Shown here: piece by piece, positions 14,331 through 23,401 of the stretch
Position numbering within the stretch: the first letter of the stretch is position 1
Layout of the letters: each line of letters starts with the position of its first letter
From: Savagea sp.
GTDB lineage: Bacteria; Bacillota; Bacilli; Bacillales_A; Planococcaceae
Assembly: GCA_030146155.1 (NCBI GenBank)
Contig: JASLCF010000104.1
Span: 1 to 27,795 of the forward strand
Length of the DNA stretch: 27,795 nucleotides
Reading direction: 5' to 3'
The notes under the pieces: generated by a model
What the model was told of the DNA's origin: nothing
Seen by the model: the letters and a program-made list of their open reading frames with translations, nothing else
Database searches by the model: none
Translations under genes and position numbers: made by a program

Positions 14331-15242
14331 ATGGTAGATGTTTATCTCGTCAGCGGCTTTTTAGGAAGTGGTAAAACGACTTTACTTGTTAGATTGCTCA
14401 ATGACGCAAAAAAAATGGGGAAGAAACCTGCAGTGTTTATGAATGAATTTGGTTCAATGAATATTGACACGCAAACCATTACAACAGCAGATGGAGACAT
14501 TCCGATGAGAGAGATGTTGGAAGGTTGTATTTGTTGTACGGGAAGCGAGCAAACTGAAGCACAAATTCAAACGATTTTGGTGGAACATCCGACGGTGGAT
14601 ACTTTATTTATTGAAACGACAGGAGCTGCTCATCCTGTAGAAGCTCTTGACGCTATCTTTTCACCATTATTCGCGGAACGATTGTCCTTTAAAGGCATTA
14701 TTACAGTATTAGATGTCAAAAGATATTTAGAGATGGAGCATTTATCCATTCAAATGCGTGCACTATTTATGGAACAAATTCGTCATGCTCATTTTATTGT
14801 AGGCAATAAAACAGATTTATTAACAGCGGATGAATTGGCGTTGTTAAGTTATCGCATCCAACCTTTAGTGGAAGGGCGTCCATTTGTTCAAACGACTGAA
14901 GCGAGCGTGCATTTCCAAGATATTCAAAAGCAATTGAACCAACCGATTGAGAGGCAAAAGAGTGATTTTAATTCACATGTTCATCATGCACTACAATCTA
15001 AAACGATACGTATGGATCAACCTGTCCATCGTGGCAGATTTGAGGAATGGGTTCAATCTTTACCAGACCATGTGTATCGTATGAAAGGCTATCTTTATGC
15101 AGGAGGAAATAAACCTGAATCTTTTCAATACTCTTATGGAATGACACGCTGGATGCCAGAGTACGTAAAAATGGAACCTGTTTTAGTGATTATTGGAGAA
15201 GATATCCAGCAGATTGAATGTCCAGACTCCGTTTGGCTGTAG
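14331..15242 (+). CDS. CobW/COG0523 G3E-family metal-handling GTPase
   Basis: 303 residues, ATG with AGGAGG 8 bases upstream; the site sits just past the ctpA terminator. Walker A GFLGSGKT at residues 9-16, the metal-binding CxCC motif at Cys66-Ile-Cys68-Cys69 (EGCICC), the Mg-binding FIETTGAAHP, and the base-specific NKTD at 159-162 identify a COG0523 GTPase. The C-terminal CobW_C domain is recognisable in GYLYAGGNKPESFQYSYG. Family members insert or deliver metals (zinc, cobalt, iron) to client proteins. No cobalamin, nitrile hydratase or obvious Zur-box sequence is nearby, so the metal is undetermined. No His-rich stretch is seen between the GTPase and C-terminal domains. Confidence 0.88.
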   Translation: MVDVYLVSGFLGSGKTTLLVRLLNDAKKMGKKPAVFMNEFGSMNIDTQTITTADGDIPMREMLEGCICCTGSEQTEAQIQTILVEHPTVDTLFIETTGAAHPVEALDAIFSPLFAERLSFKGIITVLDVKRYLEMEHLSIQMRALFMEQIRHAHFIVGNKTDLLTADELALLSYRIQPLVEGRPFVQTTEASVHFQDIQKQLNQPIERQKSDFNSHVHHALQSKTIRMDQPVHRGRFEEWVQSLPDHVYRMKGYLYAGGNKPESFQYSYGMTRWMPEYVKMEPVLVIIGEDIQQIECPDSVWL

Positions 15243-15291
15243 GGTCGAGTACTTCAAAGTCACCTTCATTCTTTTATTGGTTCTATAGTCT

Positions 15292-15356
15292 ATAACGTTG
15301 GTGAAAAAAATCACCTTCTCCTGATTGAGGAGGAGGTGATTTTTTTCCAACGTTAT
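15292..15356. terminator. Large bidirectional terminator between convergent genes
   Basis: ATAACGTTGG (15292-15301) pairs with CCAACGTTAT (15347-15356) around a second perfect stem (GAAAAAAATCACCT/AGGTGATTTTTTTC). It serves the CobW gene (+) and the MATE gene (-). Confidence 0.87.
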
Positions 15357-15374
15357 TTTTGAAGAATGATTCGC

Positions 15375-16727
15375 TCATGCAGTTTCTTTTCTTTTTTGAA
15401 TCATTCGAAGACGAACAAAGAGTGCAATTGCACCAATAGAAAGTCCCGTAATTAATCCAATCCAGTAACCAAAAGGTCCAAGTGTGGTATAAGTAGCGGT
15501 TAAATAACCTACCGGAAGTCCGATGAACCAGAATGAAACGATGGCCATAATAAATGTCACATTCACATCTTTATATCCTCTTAAAGCGCCTTGCATAGGG
15601 GCTAATATAGCATCTGATAATTGGAAAAAGGCTGAGAACACCATGAATTGACCCGCAAGTGCGATGAGTTCGGCGTCTGTTGTATAAAGTCCGGCAATTT
15701 GATAACGGAAAGAAAGTAAAATTGCAATTGAAATTAAACTAAAGCCTAGTGCAAAAGATAAGGCGAGAAAACTATATTGCTTTGCGTCTTTCCATCGACC
15801 AGCCCCAGCCATTTGTCCTACAACAATGGTAGCCCCGAATGAGATAGATAAAGGAATCATGTACAGCATCGAAGTGAAATTTAAAGCAATTTGATGGGCT
15901 GATACAGTAGCAGTTGAATAAGCATGACTCATGAGCAGTGTGACTGCCGAAAAAATACTTGTTTCAACAAAAATAGCAATGCCAATCGGTACACCAATTG
16001 CTAAAATTTCTTTCCACTTTTTGAACTGAATACCTTTAAATTGTTGGCCGAGCTGATAAGGTTGAAATTTCTTATGTCTCAATGCAATCCAAAATGCAAT
16101 TGCGCAGACAATCCAGTAGGTAATTCCAGAAGCATAGCCCGCTCCAGCACCGCCCATTTCAGGTAGACCTAATTTTCCAAAAATCAATAGATAATTGAAA
16201 ACAATATTAATAGGTGCTGTCAGTAAGATAATAAACATAGATACTCTAGTGGCACCAAGTGCATCAAAGAATGCACGGAACACGGTATAGGCAAATAGAG
16301 GAAATAATCCAATGCTCATTCCTTTTAAGTAGGCTATCGCAATCGGGCGAACAGCAGGCTCTAAGTCAATGGCTTCAATCAGTGTGGGAATCAATAAGTA
16401 AATGAGTGCAAAAATAATTCCACTCAGGACAAAGGAAAGATAGAGTCCTTGATGTACGGTCGGTTGGATGTGCTCTTTTGTTTTAGCTCCAATGTAATTG
16501 GCAATAATCGGAGTTAACCCAGAAAGAATGCCTGCGAGCCCTGTGAAGACAGGTGTCCACAAGGAGGAACCAACGGATACTGCTGCTAAATGAACTTTGT
16601 CGTAGCGTCCTGTCATTAACACATCGAAAAATGTCATCATATACAATGCTAATTGTGTAATCAAAATAGGATACACAATGAGTAGTAAGACATTGGTCTT
16701 TTTCTTTAATGGAATGGTTTGTTCCAC
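15375..16727 (-). CDS. MATE-family multidrug/metabolite exporter
   Basis: 450 residues from a GTG at 16727 with AGGGG 7 bases upstream; the frame stays open to 16766 but that region has no ribosome binding site. About twelve hydrophobic helices in two similar halves, with landmarks of the NorM branch: YPILITQLALYMMTFFDVLMTGRYD in helix 1, GLTPIIANYIGAK in helix 2-loop, and GASISFGATIVVGQMAGAG-like sequence in helix 7-8 of the second half. MATE pumps export cationic drugs or metabolites by Na+ or H+ antiport. Substrate cannot be read from sequence. The gene is divergent from the MurG-family gene and convergent with cobW. Confidence 0.93.
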   Translation of the reverse strand: MEQTIPLKKKTNVLLLIVYPILITQLALYMMTFFDVLMTGRYDKVHLAAVSVGSSLWTPVFTGLAGILSGLTPIIANYIGAKTKEHIQPTVHQGLYLSFVLSGIIFALIYLLIPTLIEAIDLEPAVRPIAIAYLKGMSIGLFPLFAYTVFRAFFDALGATRVSMFIILLTAPINIVFNYLLIFGKLGLPEMGGAGAGYASGITYWIVCAIAFWIALRHKKFQPYQLGQQFKGIQFKKWKEILAIGVPIGIAIFVETSIFSAVTLLMSHAYSTATVSAHQIALNFTSMLYMIPLSISFGATIVVGQMAGAGRWKDAKQYSFLALSFALGFSLISIAILLSFRYQIAGLYTTDAELIALAGQFMVFSAFFQLSDAILAPMQGALRGYKDVNVTFIMAIVSFWFIGLPVGYLTATYTTLGPFGYWIGLITGLSIGAIALFVRLRMIQKRKETA

Positions 16728-16822
16728 AGTCTCACCCCTAATCAATATTCTTGTATATTGTACCACGTTTTTTCTGCTATACTAGATAAGATAAAATTGA
16801 CTCAAAATGGAGTGACTGTTTG

Positions 16823-17893
16823 ATGAAACAAACCATTGTACTCACAGGTGGTGGGACAGCAGGGCATGTCTCTGTTAACGAAGCATTAATCCCCGTCTTA
16901 CATGAAAGAGGCTATGCTATTCATTATATAGGTTCAAAGACGGGAATTGAGAAGGAAATAATTGCTCAATATCCAACTGTGACTTATCATGCGATTTCAA
17001 GTGGAAAACTACGTCGTTATTTTTCTCTGAAAAATTTTTCAGACCCGTTTCGAGTGCTGAGAGGGATTGGACAAGCTAGGAGATTATTAAAAAAATTAAA
17101 ACCATCTGTTATTTTTTCAAAAGGTGGATTTGTCAGTGTGCCAGTTGTTTTAGCGGCTAAACAATTAAAAATACCCGTTGTCGCACATGAATCAGATGTC
17201 ACACCAGGTCTTGCGAATAAAATCGCATTGCCTTTTTCTAATAAAATATTTACGGTATTTGAAGAAACGGTTCAACATTTACCGCAAGAAAAAACGTCTT
17301 GGATTGGTCCCATTATTCGAAAAGAGTTGTTTGAAGGAAAGGCTGAAAAAGGCTATGCTTTGACAGGGTTCAATGAACATTTACCGGTGTTTATTGTCAT
17401 GGGAGGCAGCCAAGGTTCAGTCGCTTTAAATCAAACGATTCGAGAAAATCTCAAAACACTGACTGAACGCTATCAAATCATCCACCTTTGTGGCAAAGGA
17501 AATGTAGACCCAGAACTTGAAGGGATAACAAACTATTGTCAATACGAATTTGTGACGACAGAACTCACTGATTTATTAGCAATCAGTGACTATGCAATCA
17601 CGAGAGCAGGCTCGAATGCGATTTTTGAATTAGCAGCCTTGCACATTCCAATGATTCTCATCCCACTGTCTGCTGCTCAAAGTCGGGGGGATCAAGTGTT
17701 AAATGCTAAGCTGTTTCAGTCGCTAGGTTTTGCTGAAGTGATTGAAGAAGAACAGCTCCCGTCTGTCAATTGGATGGAAGAGCTTAGCCATTTTATTGAA
17801 AGAAGTTCGTCAATACGTGAACAATTGAAAAAAAGCTCAAGCGTTAAAACAGCGAGTGAAGTAGTAGATTTAATTGAATTAGAAACGAAATAA
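16823..17893 (+). CDS. murG: MurG-family UDP-GlcNAc transferase (second-copy type)
   Basis: 356 residues from ATG 16823 with GGAGTG 8 bases upstream. GT28 features are clear: TGGGTAGH at 8-15 with the conserved His15, SKGGFVSVPVVLAA, AHESDVTPGLANK, MGGSQGSVALNQ and the UDP-sugar site RAGSNAIFELAALHIPMILIPL. Canonical MurG adds GlcNAc to lipid I on the cytoplasmic membrane face, making lipid II. Some details differ from the usual B. subtilis enzyme: HVSVNEAL after the first loop instead of a proline-containing HxxPA, and AAQSRGDQVLNA where the family usually has a less charged version. It is also outside any mur/fts cluster. It resembles the second MurG copy of Bacillus cereus-group genomes. 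The product is therefore a MurG-type enzyme, possibly not the essential one. Confidence 0.86.
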   Translation: MKQTIVLTGGGTAGHVSVNEALIPVLHERGYAIHYIGSKTGIEKEIIAQYPTVTYHAISSGKLRRYFSLKNFSDPFRVLRGIGQARRLLKKLKPSVIFSKGGFVSVPVVLAAKQLKIPVVAHESDVTPGLANKIALPFSNKIFTVFEETVQHLPQEKTSWIGPIIRKELFEGKAEKGYALTGFNEHLPVFIVMGGSQGSVALNQTIRENLKTLTERYQIIHLCGKGNVDPELEGITNYCQYEFVTTELTDLLAISDYAITRAGSNAIFELAALHIPMILIPLSAAQSRGDQVLNAKLFQSLGFAEVIEEEQLPSVNWMEELSHFIERSSSIREQLKKSSSVKTASEVVDLIELETK

Positions 17894-18055
17894 TGCGTTG
17901 TGATGAAAGAGCTACTTTTCTTTCACTCAAATAGCCTTTCAAAAGCAAGGAACTTAGTGCGAAACTCTTTCAGTCCGCGTGTTTTAGTGGTATTATAAAG
18001 AAGTAGAAATGATATTATTGCTATGTATAAAGACAATTTTATGGAGGTATAAACC

Positions 18056-20878
18056 ATGTCGAACAATGTTCATGCCCAACGTTCACCATATGATGTATTT
18101 TCTGGTCCGAACTTAGGGTACGTAATTGAAATGTATGAAAACTTTAAACAAGATCCTGAGTCAGTCAGCCCAGATTTAGCTGAGTTTTTCCGTTACTATG
18201 GTGCACCATCGTTTAATGCAACAGCTACGGCTCATTCAGAAGCAGCAGGTCAAGTATCAGAAGGAGATTTCGGAAAAGTCCTTTCAGCATACACATTAAT
18301 TGATGCGATTCGTAACTTTGGACACTTAGCATCTGATATTTATCCATTGAATGATCGTAAAAGAGATACAGCGCGCATTGAACTCTCTTATTATGGTCTG
18401 ACTGAAAATGATTTAATGACCATGCCAGCTGCTTTATTCTTGCATGATGTACCAGCAAGTGTCGAGAATGGTTTAGACGCAGTCAATTATTTAAAAGCAA
18501 TTTACACAGGTAAAATCGCTTATGAATTTGGACATGTTGTTGATGAAGAGGAACGCAAATGGTTAACGTCTAAAGTCGAATCGAAAGCATTCCATCCCTC
18601 TTATTCAGTAGATGAGAAGAAAGAATTACTGAAGCGCTTGACGAAAATTGAGGGCTTTGAAAAATTCATCCACCGTACATTCGTGGGTGCGAAACGCTTC
18701 TCAATTGAAGGATTGGATACATTAGTTACATTTTTAGAAGAACTCGTTCGTCGTTCTGAAGGTGGAGACGTTGAGAAATTATTAATTGCAATGGCTCACC
18801 GTGGACGTTTGAATGTCTTAACACATATTTTAAATAAACCTTATGAAATGATGTTTGCAGAATTTGCAGGCGTTCCTCCAGAGCCATTCTTACCTGAAGA
18901 CGGTTCACTTGAGGTAACAAGTGGATGGTACGGAGATGTGAAGTACCATATGGGAGCTCACTATAAAGGAGAGAAAATGGATCGCTTTTTAGCGTATAAC
19001 CCTTCTCACTTAGAAGTAGCTAACCCAGTCATCGCAGGTCAAACACGTGCTGCACAAGAAGACACTTCTCAACCAGGAGCTCCTGTGCGTCGTGAAGAAA
19101 GTGCTTATGCCGTAATGATTCATGGCGACGCTGCATTCCCTGGTCAAGGAATTGTTCCAGAAACATTTAACTTTAGCCGCATTGAAGGATACCGTACGGG
19201 TGGTTCAATTCATGTGATTGCTAACAATATGATTGGATTTACGACAGAGTACTGGGATTCTCGTTCAACAGAGTACGCATCAGACCCTGCAAAAGGATTT
19301 GAAGTACCTGTTTTACACGTAAATGCAGATGACCCTGTTGCAGTAATTGAATCAGCATCCCTTGCTTTTGAATACCGCCAGCAATTTGGGAAAGATATCA
19401 TCATCGATTTAATCGGTTATCGTCGTTATGGTCATAACGAAATGGACGAGCCATTAGTGACAAACCCAATGATGTATCATTTAGTTCATAAACATCCTAC
19501 TGTGCGTGAATTGTATGGTACACGTTTAATAGAAGAAGGCATCTTAACACAAGAAGATGTTAAAGCATTAGATGAGCAAATTTTCCAAGAGATGCAAGCG
19601 GCTTATGATCATGTGAAGGACGTATCTAAAGATGCAGAACCACATGTGAATGACACACCTCAATACGTTTTAGACGGTATTGAAGCGAACATTGACACAA
19701 GTGTCTCTCGTGAACGATTAGAAAAAATGAATCAGGAATTATTAACTTATCCTGAAGACTTCACAGTATTTAGTAAATTAGGTCGTATTTTACAACGTCG
19801 TGAGCTTCCATTTACTAATCCTGAAAAAGGAAAAATTGATTGGGCACATGCTGAGCAATTGGCATTGGGTTCAATTTTACAAGATGGTAAACCTGTTCGT
19901 ATGTCAGGTGAAGATGTTCAGCGTGGTACATTTGCTCATCGTCACTTAGTGTTACATGACGAGAAAACTGGTAAAGAGTATGTGCCATTACATGGTATCT
20001 CAGATTCAAATGCTTCATTTGTAGCTTACAACTCACCATTAACAGAGTTTGCACTTGTCGGATATGAGTGGGGATACACGCTAGAAAACAAACAAGGTTT
20101 AACCATTTGGGAAGCCCAATATGGTGACTTTGCAAACATGGCACAAGCTATGTTTGACCAATTCGTTTCGTCTAGTCATTCGAAATGGGGACAGCAGTCT
20201 AGCTTAGTGTTGTTGTTACCACACGCTTATGAAGGACAAGGACCAGAACACTCAAGTGCTCGTTTAGAGCGTTATTTACAGTTAAGTGCTGAGAACAACT
20301 GGACAGTTGCGAACGTTTCAAGTGCGGCTAACTACTTCCACATGTTACGTCGTCAAGCAGCGATTGTCGGAACAGATGTTGAACGTCCATTAGTCGTAAT
20401 GAGTCCGAAGTCATTATTACGTCACCCACTTGTTGGGGCGACAGTAGAAGAATTGACAGAAGGTTCTTTCCAGACTGTGCTTGAGCAACCGGGTACAGGT
20501 GGAAATGAAAAAGCTGTTGAGAAAATTTTACTAGCTTCAGGAAAAATGGCGATTGATTTAGCTGAAAAAATTAAAGACGGAGAAGGTTTTGATCACTTAC
20601 ATGTGATTCGTGTGGAACAACTTTACCCATTCCCACAACAACGCATTGAAGAGATCATTGCTCGCTTCCCAAATGTGAAGAAAATTGTTTGGGTACAAGA
20701 AGAACCTAGAAATATGGGAGCTTATTCCTTTGCATTGCCTTATCTGTTAGATATCGCAAAAGGAAAAGAACTTGCTTATGCAGGTCGTATCCATCGTGCA
20801 AGCCCATCTGAAGGAGACGGCGCTAGTCATAAAGTAGAACAAGAACGCATTCTTTCAGAAGCATTAAAACAAGAGTAA
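18056..20878 (+). CDS. odhA: 2-oxoglutarate dehydrogenase E1 component (OdhA)
   Basis: 940 residues, ATG with GGAGG 8 bases upstream, the normal length for Bacillus OdhA. It decarboxylates 2-oxoglutarate with thiamine diphosphate and passes the succinyl group to the lipoyl arm of OdhB in the TCA cycle. Landmarks: MAHRGRLNVL (246-255), HGDAAFPGQG (356-365), GYRRYGHNEMDEP of the cofactor site, and SGEDVQRGTFAHRH (617-630) in the pyrimidine-domain, with YEWGYTLEN and AQYGDFANMAQ after it. The 160-base upstream gap shows AT-rich TATAAA-like boxes (17994, 18026) but no convincing -35. odhB follows 121 bases later after two hairpins, so the pair may be processed or have a second promoter. Confidence 0.97.
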   Translation: MSNNVHAQRSPYDVFSGPNLGYVIEMYENFKQDPESVSPDLAEFFRYYGAPSFNATATAHSEAAGQVSEGDFGKVLSAYTLIDAIRNFGHLASDIYPLNDRKRDTARIELSYYGLTENDLMTMPAALFLHDVPASVENGLDAVNYLKAIYTGKIAYEFGHVVDEEERKWLTSKVESKAFHPSYSVDEKKELLKRLTKIEGFEKFIHRTFVGAKRFSIEGLDTLVTFLEELVRRSEGGDVEKLLIAMAHRGRLNVLTHILNKPYEMMFAEFAGVPPEPFLPEDGSLEVTSGWYGDVKYHMGAHYKGEKMDRFLAYNPSHLEVANPVIAGQTRAAQEDTSQPGAPVRREESAYAVMIHGDAAFPGQGIVPETFNFSRIEGYRTGGSIHVIANNMIGFTTEYWDSRSTEYASDPAKGFEVPVLHVNADDPVAVIESASLAFEYRQQFGKDIIIDLIGYRRYGHNEMDEPLVTNPMMYHLVHKHPTVRELYGTRLIEEGILTQEDVKALDEQIFQEMQAAYDHVKDVSKDAEPHVNDTPQYVLDGIEANIDTSVSRERLEKMNQELLTYPEDFTVFSKLGRILQRRELPFTNPEKGKIDWAHAEQLALGSILQDGKPVRMSGEDVQRGTFAHRHLVLHDEKTGKEYVPLHGISDSNASFVAYNSPLTEFALVGYEWGYTLENKQGLTIWEAQYGDFANMAQAMFDQFVSSSHSKWGQQSSLVLLLPHAYEGQGPEHSSARLERYLQLSAENNWTVANVSSAANYFHMLRRQAAIVGTDVERPLVVMSPKSLLRHPLVGATVEELTEGSFQTVLEQPGTGGNEKAVEKILLASGKMAIDLAEKIKDGEGFDHLHVIRVEQLYPFPQQRIEEIIARFPNVKKIVWVQEEPRNMGAYSFALPYLLDIAKGKELAYAGRIHRASPSEGDGASHKVEQERILSEALKQE

Positions 20879-20887
20879 ATCAGTAGG

Positions 20888-20945
20888 AGGGGACTGTTCT
20901 TTAGAACGGTTCCTTCAATAAGATAAATAGATGCTCTTTTAGAGC
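20888..20945 (+). promoter_or_regulatory. Two hairpins between odhA and odhB
   Basis: AGGGGACTGTTC (20888-20899) pairs through G-T pairs with GAACGGTTCCTT (20904-20915) around TTTA, and GCTCT-TTT-AGAGC (20933-20945) forms a second hairpin. Neither is followed by a proper T-run. They may act as weak attenuator, RNA processing or stability elements between E1 and E2. Confidence 0.45.
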
Positions 20946-20999
20946 TAAATGTAGTATAGTTGTTGTATAAGCTTAGATAACCTTAAGGAGGAAATTATT

Positions 21000-22214
21000 G
21001 TGGCAGAAATTATTGTACCTGAATTAGCAGAATCGATTACGGAAGGAACGATTGCTAAGTGGTTAAAACAACCAGGTGAGCACGTTGAAAAAGGTGAATT
21101 CATTGTTGAATTGGAGACAGATAAAGTCAACGTTGAAGTCATTTCAGAAGAAGCAGGAACTGTCAAAGAATTACTTTTTGAAGAAGGCGATACAGTTGAA
21201 GTAGGCGCTGTAATTGCGATTGTTGGTGAAGGTGGCGCAGCTCCAGCTCCTAAAAAAGAAGAGGCGGCTCCTGCAGAAAAAGCAGAAGCGGCACCACAAG
21301 CGAGTGCTCCAGCTGAAGAAACTTCATCATCAGATGATCGTACAATTGCTAGCCCTGCAGCTCGTAAATTAGCTCGTGAAAAAGGAATCGACTTAGCAGC
21401 AGTGAATCCTGTAGATCCAATGGGTCGTGTACGTGCACAAGATGTAGCGGCACATACAGAAGCTAAACCAGCAGCTCCAGCTCCTGCAGCAGTTGCACAA
21501 GCTCCAGCTGAAGACGGACGTATTACACGTGAGCGTATGACTCGTCGTCGTCAAACAATCGCTAAGCGTTTATTAGAAGTAACACAAACAAAAGCAATGC
21601 TTACAACATTCAATGAAATTGATATGTCTGCAATGATGGACTTACGTAAACGTAAAAAAGATGAGTTTGAGAAAATTTACGGTGTACGTTTAGGATTCAT
21701 GTCATTCTTCACAAAAGCTGTTGTAGCAGCACTTAAAAAATACCCATACGTCAATTCAGAAATTGATGGTGATGATGTTTTATTGAAAAACTACTTCGAC
21801 ATCGGTATCGCTGTATCGACAGAAGGTGGACTTGTTGTTCCAAACGTGAAAGATGCAGACCGTAAAAACTTTGCTGAAATTGAAGCAACAATTGGTGACT
21901 TAGCATTAAAAGCACGTGAAAATAAATTAACAATTGCAGACATGACAGGTGGTTCATTCACTATCACTAACGGTGGTGTGTTTGGTTCATTATTCTCAAC
22001 ACCAATCATTAATGGCGACCAAGTAGCAATTCTAGGTATGCATACAATTAAAATGCGTCCAATCGCTGTTGGCAACAAAATTGAATTACGTCCAATGATG
22101 TACGTGGCATTATCTTATGACCACCGTGTAATCGACGGAAAAGATTCAGTTGGCTTCTTGAAAATGGTGAAAGAATTAATCGAGAACCCAGAAGACTTAC
22201 TATTAGGTTCATAA
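21000..22214 (+). CDS. odhB: Dihydrolipoyllysine-residue succinyltransferase E2 (OdhB)
   Basis: 404 residues from GTG at 21000 with AAGGAGG 8 bases upstream; no better ATG nearby. It moves succinyl from the lipoyl arm to coenzyme A in the 2-oxoglutarate dehydrogenase complex. Domains in order: one lipoyl domain (about 1-77) with the lipoylated Lys42 in LETDKVNVE; an Ala/Pro/Glu-rich linker (about 80-115); the peripheral subunit-binding domain (SPAARKLAREKGIDLAAVNP, about 119-155); a second Ala/Pro linker; and the catalytic core ending in SYDHRVIDG with His375 and Asp379. The lipoyl group depends on a pathway that begins with LipM (2400-3233). No lpdA (E3) is in the window. It ends at a strong terminator. 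Confidence 0.97.
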   Translation: MAEIIVPELAESITEGTIAKWLKQPGEHVEKGEFIVELETDKVNVEVISEEAGTVKELLFEEGDTVEVGAVIAIVGEGGAAPAPKKEEAAPAEKAEAAPQASAPAEETSSSDDRTIASPAARKLAREKGIDLAAVNPVDPMGRVRAQDVAAHTEAKPAAPAPAAVAQAPAEDGRITRERMTRRRQTIAKRLLEVTQTKAMLTTFNEIDMSAMMDLRKRKKDEFEKIYGVRLGFMSFFTKAVVAALKKYPYVNSEIDGDDVLLKNYFDIGIAVSTEGGLVVPNVKDADRKNFAEIEATIGDLALKARENKLTIADMTGGSFTITNGGVFGSLFSTPIINGDQVAILGMHTIKMRPIAVGNKIELRPMMYVALSYDHRVIDGKDSVGFLKMVKELIENPEDLLLGS

Positions 22215-22229
22215 TCTTTTCAATAACGG

Positions 22230-22257
22230 ATCGACCCGTCTTTCGGGTCGATTTTTT
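22230..22257 (+). terminator. Terminator after odhB
   Basis: ATCGACCCG (22230-22238), loop TCTTT, CGGGTCGAT (22244-22252), then T-run. The GC-rich stem is the cleanest terminator in the window. Confidence 0.92.
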
Positions 22258-22278
22258 AAATCGAAGGAGGTATGATGA

Positions 22279-22482
22279 ATGGAAATCTTTAAAACATGGA
22301 AGTCCAATCCAACGATTCGCACGGTAATATGTAGCCATACCAACGCTGAAAAATTTACTGTGAATGAAAAGTTAACGGTTGGACAATCTTACGAAGTTAA
22401 AAATGAAACAGAAGAATTTATTTTTATCGTAGATAATAGCGGTGAAGTTGGCGGTTACTACAAAACTTATTTTGAAGCATAA
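22279..22482 (+). CDS. Small DUF6501-like protein
   Basis: 67 residues, ATG with AAGGAGG 8 bases upstream (ATGs at 22272 and 22275 are out of frame). Sequence runs MEIFKTWKSNPTIRTV, CSHTNAEKFTVN, GQSYEVKNETEEFIFIVDNSG and GGYYKTYFEA, a compact beta-rich pattern with the HTNAEKF and VDNSG motifs I associate with the DUF6501 family of Bacillales. Function is unknown. It is a single-gene unit between two terminators. Confidence 0.75.
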   Translation: MEIFKTWKSNPTIRTVICSHTNAEKFTVNEKLTVGQSYEVKNETEEFIFIVDNSGEVGGYYKTYFEA

Positions 22483-22490
22483 TTCACAAG

Positions 22491-22524
22491 ACCATATACC
22501 CGAGTGAGAGGTATATGGTTTTTT
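22491..22524 (+). terminator. Terminator after the DUF6501-like gene
   Basis: ACCATATACC (22491-22500) and GGTATATGGT (22510-22519) make a perfect 10-bp stem followed by T's. Confidence 0.9.
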
Positions 22525-22551
22525 AATGTCCAGCATAAGAAAAGCCTTCAG

Positions 22552-22579
22552 TTGAATCCCTATCGATTTCAGCTATAAT
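22552..22579 (+). promoter_or_regulatory. Sigma-A promoter of yojN-yojO
   Basis: TTGAAT (22552-22557), a 16-base spacer and a perfect TATAAT (22574-22579), about 26 bases before the yojN ATG. Confidence 0.65.
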
Positions 22580-22605
22580 GAGCAATAAGAAGAGGAGTGA
22601 ATAGT

Positions 22606-23400
22606 ATGCCACAAACATTTGGATTCATCCCATCAGTTCCTTACCTATGGGAAGATGTCATTGCTACAGCAAGTTTAAATAAACCGATATTATTAAAAGG
22701 ACCTACTGGTTCAGGGAAAACAAAATTCGCAGAAAGTATAGCTGAACACTTTAATCAACCTGTAGAATCTGTGAACTGTTCAGTAGACTTAGACGCAGAA
22801 AGTCTTCTCGGATTTAAAACTTTAGTTGTTGATAAGGGGATTTCTGTTATTGAATTTGTAGAAGGCCCTGTTGTCAAAGCGATGAAACAAGGCCATATCT
22901 TATATATTGATGAAATTAATATGGCGAAACCAGAAACTTTGCCTGTATTACATAGTGCATTAGATTATCGTCGCATGTTAACGAATCCATTCACAGGAGA
23001 AGTGATTCAAGCGCATCCCGATTTTAAAGTCATCGCAGCGATAAATGAAGGTTATATAGGAACGATGCCGATGAACGAAGCATTGAAAAATCGTTTCATC
23101 GCGTTTCAAATTGATTATTTAGAAGAAACTGCACTTCAACAGCTACTGTCGAGTCGATATACTGATATCCCTGCTGAGCGACTTGAGGAAGCTGTCAAAA
23201 TAAGTATAGAATTGCAAAAACAAGTGAAGCAAGGATTACTAGCAGAACAGGCTGCATCCATTCGAAGCTTGTTAGATGCGATAGATTTGAGCAATGATAT
23301 GCCTTTTAGTCGTGCGCTCCATTATAGTATTATTGAAAAATTAGAAGACCCACTCGAACGGCGATTAGTGGAAGAATTAATCGATATGTGGGTGAGTTAA
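22606..23400 (+). CDS. yojN: MoxR/NorQ-type AAA+ ATPase (YojN-like)
   Basis: 264 residues from ATG 22606, 8 bases after AGAGGAG; the upstream in-frame GTG at 22597 overlaps the ribosome binding site. Walker A GPTGSGKT (32-39), Walker B ILYIDEIN with Asp102/Glu103, a sensor-like VIAAINEGYIG and an arginine-finger region (NEALKNRFIAFQI) place it with the MoxR/NorQ/CbbQ group of chaperone-like ATPases. Such ATPases act with a VWA-domain partner to insert metals or remodel proteins. The partner is the very next gene, starting 1 base after the stop. B. subtilis carries this pair (yojN/yojO) close to odhAB, as here. Confidence 0.9.
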   Translation: MPQTFGFIPSVPYLWEDVIATASLNKPILLKGPTGSGKTKFAESIAEHFNQPVESVNCSVDLDAESLLGFKTLVVDKGISVIEFVEGPVVKAMKQGHILYIDEINMAKPETLPVLHSALDYRRMLTNPFTGEVIQAHPDFKVIAAINEGYIGTMPMNEALKNRFIAFQIDYLEETALQQLLSSRYTDIPAERLEEAVKISIELQKQVKQGLLAEQAASIRSLLDAIDLSNDMPFSRALHYSIIEKLEDPLERRLVEELIDMWVS

Positions 23401-23401
23401 C

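Noticed and set aside
16741..16822. Clear divergent promoters between the MATE and murG genes
   Set aside because: TATACT and TACAAT boxes exist, but no -35 at 16-18 bases on either strand that I would defend.
17903..17998. 31-codon frame (starts MKELLFFHSN) in the gap before odhA
   Set aside because: No ribosome binding site before its ATG and no terminator of its own; probably chance.
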